Below, in pieces: positions 8,595-13,301 of a stretch of DNA of 13,301 nt. How positions within the stretch are numbered: the stretch's first letter is position 1; each line of letters begins with the position of its first letter. Location: the NCBI GenBank assembly GCA_964517215.1, contig CAZFBR010000083.1, positions 1-13,301 on the forward strand, written 5' to 3'. The translations under genes and the position numbers were made by a program. The DNA comes from CAZFBR01 sp035353495 [NCBI: uncultured bacterium]. Its GTDB lineage: Bacteria; DAOPZR01. The notes under the pieces were generated by a model. It saw nothing but the letters and a program-made list of their open reading frames with translations. It was not told the DNA's origin and did no database searches.

Positions 8595-9431
8595 TCAACG
8601 GCCGCCGGTTGGGCGAAAACGCAAACTGATGCCGTCCGGGCAGAGACAGTCCTGCAGCATCGGCCACGGCACTGTGATGTCAATGGCGCCGGCGGCATAA
8701 CAGGCGATGGCGTAGGGATTGTAGCGGAAGGTGATGCCGGTTTCATCCAGAGAAAAGTTGTCGGTTACCGGGATGGTGGCGACGTTCAGCAGTTCCGCCA
8801 GCGGCTGCGTATCCGGGATATCGTTGGCTGTGCGGAAACAACGTTCAAGATGCCGGGTGATGCGGGTGTCGCTGCCGGGCGTGAAGAGATCTGCCAGTCC
8901 GATCCGTTCGCCCGTTTCCTCATCGAAAACCAGATAGCTCACGCCGTACAAACCATGCGCGCCGCCCGTATAGGTGATAAACGACTGGGCCAGCGTCAGC
9001 GTCCCGCGGGCGCGGGCATGCAGCTCCAGACGCTGCTCGTATTCCCAGCAGCGCGCAAACAGCGGCATTTCGGTATCGCCGCCGGCCATGGCCGCCTGGT
9101 ATTCCGCCACAATCCGACCGCGAAAATCGGCCAGCGCCGCCGCCGGTTCAGCCGGGAACGGCCGCGAATCCTCACCGTCGCCCCAGACCGGCGCGAAAAA
9201 GAACGCCGCATGCAGCGCCCTGCCGATCCGCGCCGCCGCCGTATCACCCTGCGGCATCAGGTACGTCAGGTCGATATGCATCTGCCCGGTGGCGGTGTCG
9301 CCCGGCAGCAGCGCAGGGACCGGCAGCATCACATTATCAGTCAGCGGGGTCAGCGTCACTGCCGCCTGCGCCGGCACCGCCAGGTGCAGGGCCGCCAGCA
9401 GCAGGACGGCCGCCGGCAGGCGCAGCAGCAT
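8595..9431 (-). CDS. Secreted DUF3298/DUF4163-type protein
   Basis: The product has 278 residues, with a signal peptide of about 23 residues ending AQA. The C-terminal half carries the DUF3298 (RsiV-like) signatures: SFITYTGGAHGLYG (150-163), a region ending in GLADLF near 178-183, and FRYNPYAIACYAAGAIDITV (235-254). The preceding segment (about 26-145) fits the companion DUF4163 region. Related domains occur in the anti-sigma factor RsiV, which binds lysozyme, and in deacetylase PdaC; whether this protein binds a ligand is unknown. It overlaps the DUF2721 gene: the ATG at 9431 shares one base with its TGA, and a GTG at 9434 would give a 4-nt overlap with slightly better spacing (7 nt) from GGAGG. 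The start is therefore uncertain by one codon. Confidence 0.85.
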   Translation of the reverse strand: MLLRLPAAVLLLAALHLAVPAQAAVTLTPLTDNVMLPVPALLPGDTATGQMHIDLTYLMPQGDTAAARIGRALHAAFFFAPVWGDGEDSRPFPAEPAAALADFRGRIVAEYQAAMAGGDTEMPLFARCWEYEQRLELHARARGTLTLAQSFITYTGGAHGLYGVSYLVFDEETGERIGLADLFTPGSDTRITRHLERCFRTANDIPDTQPLAELLNVATIPVTDNFSLDETGITFRYNPYAIACYAAGAIDITVPWPMLQDCLCPDGISLRFRPTGGR

Positions 9432-9877
9432 CACAGGCCCGCCTCCTCGTCGTTCGCCGTCGGCAGCGGGCAGCCGTCGCGCTCAACTGAAGAACGGTCA
9501 AGATCCGCCAGCTGAATATTGAGCGCCGCCACCGACAGGTGAATCTCCCAGATGGAAATGCCAAGCGATCCAAGCAGGAAGAGCAGGCTCAGCACGAACA
9601 CCGCCGCGGCTATCGACTCATGGAACACCAGCAGCAGCATGCAAAAAACACAGAGGAAAAAGCTCGAGACCGCAAGAAACTGCATGTTCTTGATCAGGAT
9701 AACACGCCGCTGCAGGTAATCAATTTGCAGGCGAATGGCGGGATGCGGTTGCCGGCAGTAGTCACGGTACAGGTGGCGCAGCAGTCCGGCCAGCGAGTTG
9801 AATCGGTTGGTATATGCCAGCAGCATCAGCGTAATCGCCGGAAAGAGCAATGCCGGCGTCGTCATCGTAATCTGCAT
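9431..9877 (-). CDS. DUF2721 membrane protein
   Basis: The product has 148 residues and matches DUF2721 at its N-terminus: TPALLFPAITLMLLAYTNRF (7-26), then a basic amphipathic stretch (residues about 33-60, ending QRRVILIK). Three hydrophobic segments are visible (about 7-22, 66-86, 90-109) and a polar acidic tail follows. It is an inner-membrane protein of unknown function. The start at 9877 has GGAGG 7 nt upstream and lies about 15 nt downstream of the predicted transcription start. It is the first of a two-gene unit with the DUF3298 protein; the genes overlap, so a functional link between a membrane protein and its secreted neighbour is plausible. Confidence 0.88.
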   Translation of the reverse strand: MQITMTTPALLFPAITLMLLAYTNRFNSLAGLLRHLYRDYCRQPHPAIRLQIDYLQRRVILIKNMQFLAVSSFFLCVFCMLLLVFHESIAAAVFVLSLLFLLGSLGISIWEIHLSVAALNIQLADLDRSSVERDGCPLPTANDEEAGL

Positions 9878-9898
9878 CCGCGACCCTCCATAACCGCC

Positions 9899-9927
9899 AT
9901 CCTACCACCAGCGCCCTGCCCCGTCAA
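9899..9927 (-). promoter_or_regulatory. Sigma-70-like promoter of the DUF2721-DUF3298 pair
   Basis: On the minus strand TTGACG (9922-9927), 17 nt, then TAGGAT (9899-9904). Predicted start is near 9892. The remaining gap up to 10138 is GC-rich with short repeats (ACACCGGC twice, several CTGCAG) and small stems such as CCACA/TGTGG. No T-run terminator for the upstream glycosyltransferase is seen, nor any gene that I can support. Confidence 0.65.
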
Positions 9928-10138
9928 TGCTCCCATCCAGCCGATTCCCCGTGCGCTCAAGCCGAAAACACCACCGACGGCACGTGATCTGCAGCCGCGA
10001 ACCCGGGCATAGTATCCAGCGTGCAGAATCCACCCGGAACGTCCTGCAGCGGCAGCCCCTGCTGCAGAAGCCGCCGGCGGCCTGTTGGGACAGGTTCCCG
10101 CTCCACAGCCGGTGTGGCCGGTGTAGCAAACGATTAAC

Positions 10139-11458
10139 CTATTCGCTCCCGGCCCCGAGCCACTGCACCAGGTACGCGGTGGTGCGCAGCTCGTCCGGGC
10201 CAACCCCGGGCAAAGCCAACTGCAGGCGTTGATGGATCACAACCGGATCGCGCTCACCATCAGCCAGCGCAGCGCGCACGGCAGCCACCCGCACCGCCAG
10301 CGGCCGGCCATAATCCATCCGCGCGATGATGGTCGCGCGCGGCAGGTCGCGGACGAAGAATGTCCCTGACAACCACAATTGCGCGATCACCAGCGCCGCC
10401 GCAACTGTCCCCGCGGTCCATTGCCGCAGTGCGCCCCGCCCGCCGCCGGTTTCCCGGCCCGATTCGGTCAGCCCAACCGCCAACAGCAGGGGGAGCACCG
10501 GCAGCAGCGCGAGAAAATAGTGGTGCGGGGGCGTGATCCGGCTGGTCAGCCCGATTGCCACCGGGCCGGCCAGCCAGCACAGCAGGATGCGGTTCTCCGG
10601 GCGATGGCAGCGGACCGCCACGAGCACAAACAAGCCGACTGCCAGAAGAAACTGGGCAATCCCGGGCAGGACCATCGTCGGCGACAGGCCGAACCCGACC
10701 CCGGTCGCCAGCCGCAGCGGCGCAAGGAATGCTTCCCGGTCGAAGAGCCACGGATGGGTCGCGTACGCGCGCAGGGCCCGGAGATTGGCCGTACTGCCGA
10801 TCGGGTCGAGCAGCCACGGGAGCGCGGCGACCCCCGCAAAGAGCACGGCCGCGCCGGTCCAGTATCGCGCGGGGACCCGCCCCGCACCCGTCGCCAGCGC
10901 CAGGGCTGCGGTCAGGGTCAGACCCCATGCGGTGGCGTGAAACTGGGGAACCAATGCGAGCAGTCCCGCCAGCGGGACGAGTGCGGCCGCTTTGCGGTCA
11001 ATCACCACCCGGAACAGGAACCATCCGACCATAACCGCCAGCGGCGCCACCAGGTCCTGATGCCAGATCTTCCGGGCATACAAGACAGACCACGGATTGA
11101 CGGCAAAGAGCAGTCCGGCAATGATGGCGGTCCGCAACCCGAACCAGCGGAGCGCCAGCACGAAGAGCAGCCCGACCGCTGCGGTATTGGCCAGCGCGAC
11201 CAATTGGGTGGCGAAAACCGGCGAGGGTGAGAGGGTGAAAGGGAGCACCAGCAGCAGGTTGAACAGCGGGGGCATGACCCCGCCGATGGACGTGGGGACC
11301 GACGCTGCGGCCGGGTTGCCCGTGGCGATAACCGTGCGCGCCGCGAAAGCGTTGCTTGCCTCGTCCGACTTGAATTCACAGTAGTCAAGGTTAACCAGCC
11401 GCAGGCATGCGGCAAGCAGTACGATCGCCAAACCGCTTGCCGCCGCGCGGCGATTCAT
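10139..11458 (-). CDS. GT-C family membrane glycosyltransferase (ArnT/PMT-like)
   Basis: The product has 439 residues and about ten hydrophobic helices, fitting the PMT_2/ArnT superfamily that moves sugars from polyprenyl-phosphate donors to acceptors on the periplasmic face. After the first helix comes FKSDEASNAFAART (29-42); Asp32-Glu33 are the acidic residues expected in the first external loop. NPWSVLYARKIWHQD (121-135) fits the second conserved loop, and TPPHHYFLALLPVLPLLL (309-326) a third. A soluble tail (about 380-439) follows. The ATG at 11458 is chosen because GGAG lies 8 nt upstream; the frame stays open 13 codons further but without a binding site. Donor and acceptor cannot be told. 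It is a single-gene unit with its own promoter and a leader of about 170 nt, divergent from the DUF1015 gene. Confidence 0.88.
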   Translation of the reverse strand: MNRRAAASGLAIVLLAACLRLVNLDYCEFKSDEASNAFAARTVIATGNPAAASVPTSIGGVMPPLFNLLLVLPFTLSPSPVFATQLVALANTAAVGLLFVLALRWFGLRTAIIAGLLFAVNPWSVLYARKIWHQDLVAPLAVMVGWFLFRVVIDRKAAALVPLAGLLALVPQFHATAWGLTLTAALALATGAGRVPARYWTGAAVLFAGVAALPWLLDPIGSTANLRALRAYATHPWLFDREAFLAPLRLATGVGFGLSPTMVLPGIAQFLLAVGLFVLVAVRCHRPENRILLCWLAGPVAIGLTSRITPPHHYFLALLPVLPLLLAVGLTESGRETGGGRGALRQWTAGTVAAALVIAQLWLSGTFFVRDLPRATIIARMDYGRPLAVRVAAVRAALADGERDPVVIHQRLQLALPGVGPDELRTTAYLVQWLGAGSE

Positions 11459-11504
11459 GGCACCCGCTCCGTCGGTACCGCGCCCGGAACCGCACATCGC
11501 CGCA

Positions 11505-11630
11505 TCAGCACGCCGCTCGGCGGCTGGTGAGTGCCCCGGCCCGCACCTTCCGCGTATTGTGCGCAGGTTCGATCAGGTTCGACCGGCAAGCCGTCACCCC
11601 CGGCGCCGGCAAAAACGCGGCGGATTTCAT
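11505..11630 (-). CDS. Possible leaderless 41-codon upstream ORF in the GT-C leader
   Basis: An ATG at 11628-11630 coincides with the predicted +1 of the minus-strand promoter at 11637-11665. The ORF runs 41 codons to a TGA, 46 nt before the glycosyltransferase ATG. The product starts MKSAAFLPAPGV and ends RRAAC, and resembles nothing I know. About 80% of third codon positions are G or C, higher than the first codon position, which is compatible with coding in a GC-rich genome but weak given the length. There is no ribosome binding site. It could be a leader peptide or chance. Confidence 0.3.
   Translation of the reverse strand: MKSAAFLPAPGVTACRSNLIEPAHNTRKVRAGALTSRRAAC
11564..11582. repeat. 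Tandem direct repeat CAGGTTCGA x2, period 10
   Basis: CAGGTTCGA at 11564-11572 is repeated exactly at 11574-11582, one base apart. A 10-bp period is about one helical turn, as for side-by-side protein sites. It lies about 50-65 nt downstream of the predicted start of the GT-C transcript, so any DNA-binding role would be as a roadblock or downstream operator. Confidence 0.4.
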
Positions 11631-11636
11631 TGGCGC

Positions 11637-11665
11637 ATCATAGCACCCGACCCCATACCCGTCAA
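11637..11665 (-). promoter_or_regulatory. Sigma-70-like promoter of the GT-C gene
   Basis: On the minus strand TTGACG (11660-11665), 17 nt, then TATGAT (11637-11642). This is one of the closest matches to consensus in the window. The predicted start is near 11630. Its -35 is about 20 bp from the -35 of the divergent DUF1015 promoter. Confidence 0.75.
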
Positions 11666-11680
11666 TCATTTCCCGGCGCT

Positions 11681-11694
11681 GCAGTTGCAACTGC
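11681..11694. promoter_or_regulatory. 14-bp perfect palindrome overlapping the DUF1015 promoter -35
   Basis: GCAGTTGCAACTGC is a perfect inverted repeat. It covers the whole -35 hexamer TTGCAA (11685-11690) of the plus-strand promoter and lies 15 bp upstream of the -35 of the minus-strand promoter. That position suits an operator that represses DUF1015 and could also affect the divergent gene. The regulator is unknown. Confidence 0.45.
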
Positions 11695-11713
11695 CCGCGC
11701 TTTGATATACAAT
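11685..11713 (+). promoter_or_regulatory. Sigma-70-like promoter of the DUF1015 gene
   Basis: TTGCAA (11685-11690), 17 nt, then TACAAT (11708-11713). The predicted start is near 11720, about 26 nt before the ATG, with AAGGAGG at 11734-11740. Confidence 0.7.
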
Positions 11714-11745
11714 CCCGCCATTCTGAATCACCGAAGGAGGCAGTC

Positions 11746-12963
11746 ATGGCAGATATCAGGGCGTTCCGCGGCTTCCGGCCGACCACCGCACAGGCCGGGC
11801 AGGTGGCGTCACCGCCGTACGATGTGCTCAATTCGCAGGAGGCGCGCGCAATGGCGCAGGGCAATCCGCTCTCCTTCCTGCACATCTGCAAGCCGGAAAT
11901 CGACCTGCCGGCCGACGTGGACGAGCACAGCGAGGCGGTCTACCAGCAGGGGCGGAAGAATCTGCAGCAGTTTGTGGCGCAGGGGATCCTCAAGCAGGAT
12001 GCGGTCCCGTCGCTCTACATCTACAGCCAGCGCATGGGGAGCCATTACCAGACGGGGATTGTGGCGCTCGCCTCGGCGCAGGAATACACTGACGACAAAA
12101 TCAAGAAACATGAGCATACCCGTCCCGACAAAGTCGAGGACCGCACGAAGCTCATCGCCACCATGGGCGCGCACGCCGAGCCGGTTTTCCTCACCTACCG
12201 CCATCGCGATGCCATCGACGCCCTGGTGAAAACCATCCAGCAGCGCCCGCCGGTCGCCGATTTCACCTCGGCCGACGGGTTCGGCCACACGGTCTGGACG
12301 GTCACCGACCCGCTGGAGATCGCCGCGCTCACCGGGGAGATGAAAACGGTCGACCTGATGTACATTGCCGACGGGCATCATCGCAGCGCCTCGGCGGTCG
12401 AGAACCATAAGTGGGACGCGACCGACGCAACCGCCTTCTTCCTCGCGGTCATCTTCCCCGACAACCAGCTTGCCATCATGGACTACAACCGGGCGGTCAA
12501 GGACCTCAACGGGCTGAGCAGCGCTGATTTCATGAAAAAACTGGAAACGACATTCACGGTCAAGCCGTGGTCGAAACAGAAACCGCCGTCACGCCACACG
12601 GTGGCGATGTACCTCGACCGGACCTGGCACCTGCTGACGTTCAAACCGGAAGGGATCAACGAAAACGACCCGCAGAAGCGGCTGGACGTTTCGCTGCTGC
12701 AGGAGAACCTGCTCGCCCCGGTGCTCGGCATCGCCAATCCGCGCACGGACAAGCGCATCGATTTCATCGGCGGCCTGCGCGGGCTGGAGGAGCTCGAGCG
12801 CATCGTCAACGACGGCAGCCACGCGGTGGCCTTTGCCATGTTCCCGGTAAGCATCAGCGACCTGCTCGCCATCGCCGACGCGGGCGAGGTCATGCCCCCG
12901 AAATCGACGTGGTTTGAGCCCAAGCTGCGCAGCGGACTGGTGGTCAACATCTACAAGCCGTAA
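11746..12963 (+). CDS. DUF1015 family protein
   Basis: The product has 405 residues, normal for this widespread but poorly characterised family. Signatures are IRAFRGFRPT (4-13), ASPPYDVLNSQEAR (21-34), GNPLSFLHICKPEIDLP (39-55), KKHEHTRPDKVEDR (120-133), YIADGHHRSASA (206-217) and MPPKSTWFEPKLRSGL (383-398). The DGHHR motif at 209-213 resembles that of ParB/Srx-fold kinases such as SerK and SbnI, which hints at a small-molecule kinase acting perhaps on serine; this is inference from a short motif. It is cytoplasmic, with no signal or membrane segment. The ATG has AAGGAGG 5 nt upstream. The gene is a single transcription unit with its own promoter and a strong terminator. Confidence 0.93.
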   Translation: MADIRAFRGFRPTTAQAGQVASPPYDVLNSQEARAMAQGNPLSFLHICKPEIDLPADVDEHSEAVYQQGRKNLQQFVAQGILKQDAVPSLYIYSQRMGSHYQTGIVALASAQEYTDDKIKKHEHTRPDKVEDRTKLIATMGAHAEPVFLTYRHRDAIDALVKTIQQRPPVADFTSADGFGHTVWTVTDPLEIAALTGEMKTVDLMYIADGHHRSASAVENHKWDATDATAFFLAVIFPDNQLAIMDYNRAVKDLNGLSSADFMKKLETTFTVKPWSKQKPPSRHTVAMYLDRTWHLLTFKPEGINENDPQKRLDVSLLQENLLAPVLGIANPRTDKRIDFIGGLRGLEELERIVNDGSHAVAFAMFPVSISDLLAIADAGEVMPPKSTWFEPKLRSGLVVNIYKP

Positions 12964-12973
12964 GCATTTCCGC

Positions 12974-13010
12974 AACGGCCGGCAGGGATCGCTTCCTGCC
13001 GGCCGTTTTT
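12974..13010 (+). terminator. Strong rho-independent terminator of the DUF1015 gene
   Basis: AACGGCCGGCAGG (12974-12986) pairs perfectly over 13 bp with CCTGCCGGCCGTT (12995-13007) around an 8-nt loop, with the T-run at 13006-13010. It starts 10 nt after the DUF1015 stop and separates it from the next promoter. Confidence 0.93.
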
Positions 13011-13032
13011 GTCTGTCCCGCACCGGCCGCCG

Positions 13033-13061
13033 TTGACGCCGGCGCAGGCGCGTGCGATAAT
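13033..13061 (+). promoter_or_regulatory. Promoter of the second GT-C gene, placing +1 on the ATG
   Basis: TTGACG (13033-13038), 17 nt, then GATAAT (13056-13061), with TGC before the -10 (13053-13055). Six bases separate the -10 from the ATG at 13068, so the usual start position is the A of the start codon. No ribosome binding site is present. Confidence 0.7.
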
Positions 13062-13067
13062 CCGCCC

Positions 13068-13301
13068 ATGCTGAATTTCAACCGCTGGCTGGTCATCATT
13101 GGTCTGGTCGCCGCGCTGCTGCGCGCGGTGTATGCCGCCCAGCTGCTCCCCACCGGTTACCTTGACTACCCGCTGGTCGACGCACAGATGTTCGTCGGGA
13201 AGGCGCTGGATATCGCCTACGGCTCATGGTGGGGTGAAAACCGCGCCTACTACCATGAACCGCTCTACCTTTATCTCATGGCGGTCATGTTCCGCCTGTT
13301 C
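13068..13301 (+). CDS. GT-C family glycosyltransferase, N-terminal 78 residues only
   Basis: Only the start of this gene is in the window. A first membrane helix (about 7-24) is followed by an external loop with LVDAQMFVGKALDIA (36-50; Asp38 fits the conserved acidic position) and then AYYHEPLYLYLMAVMFRL (60-77), the PPLYPYF-like start of the second helix seen in PMT_2-type glycosyltransferases. It is therefore probably a polyprenyl-phosphate-sugar-using enzyme or a fusion that begins with such a domain. The ATG at 13068 is the first possible start in this frame after the promoter; it lacks a ribosome binding site and sits at the predicted +1, implying a leaderless mRNA. Full length, fused domains and substrate cannot be judged. 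Confidence 0.75.
   Translation, partial: MLNFNRWLVIIGLVAALLRAVYAAQLLPTGYLDYPLVDAQMFVGKALDIAYGSWWGENRAYYHEPLYLYLMAVMFRLF

Noticed and set aside
9928-10138. Gap with short repeats and small stems between GT-C and DUF2721
   Set aside because: The repeats are 8 bp or less and the stems 5 bp; there is no T-run and no conserved RNA that I recognise.
11459-11497. Longer N-terminus for the GT-C gene
   Set aside because: The extension is Gly/Arg-rich, lacks a binding site and does not fit the family; the ATG at 11458 has GGAG.
11530-11580. GGAAGG in the GT-C leader as a signal-recognition-particle RNA motif
   Set aside because: The matching AGCAGCC side and the surrounding helix are missing.

Overview
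The window is bacterial and GC-rich, roughly 60-65% GC by eye. Lipoprotein and Sec signal peptides, an NtrC-type sigma-54 activator and polytopic GT-C glycosyltransferases suggest a Gram-negative-type cell. No rRNA, tRNA, mobile element or CRISPR array was seen. The species cannot be named from this sequence; a poorly sampled phylum is possible.

Layout, left to right. (1) A minus-strand operon reads DegT/ArnB-like sugar aminotransferase (1884-3074), a two-TM protein of unknown function with clearly lower GC (781-1881), and an E. coli-type isocitrate dehydrogenase cut by the left edge (1-763). A sigma-70-like promoter at 3238-3266 drives it. (2) Divergent from it, rpmB (ribosomal protein L28, 3383-3607) has its own extended -10 promoter, a leader hairpin and a strong terminator. 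(3) A tightly packed minus-strand cluster (8421 down to 3658) encodes a small signal-anchored protein with one Asp-rich calcium-type loop, a soluble histidine kinase core, a sigma-54 response regulator, Maf pyrophosphatase, a small lipoprotein with a carboxypeptidase-regulatory-like fold, a secreted TPR protein and a 54-residue two-TM protein. Several of these genes overlap by 4 nt, so they are probably co-translated. (4) A minus-strand pair follows, encoding DUF2721 (membrane) and DUF3298 (secreted) proteins, with a clear promoter at 9899-9927. (5) A minus-strand GT-C glycosyltransferase (10139-11458) is divergent from a DUF1015 gene (11746-12963). Two promoters and a perfect 14-bp palindrome lie between them. 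(6) After a very strong terminator, a second GT-C gene starts at 13068 and runs off the right edge. Its ATG sits at the predicted +1 of its promoter, so its mRNA may be leaderless.

Six promoters can be read here. All have exactly 17-bp spacers, and four of the six carry TTGACG as the -35 hexamer. The most unusual part is cluster (3). Its kinase has almost no N-terminal sequence before the H-box and so must take its input from a partner. The signal-anchored Asp-loop protein immediately upstream is the obvious candidate, and the downstream envelope proteins are candidate outputs or accessory parts.
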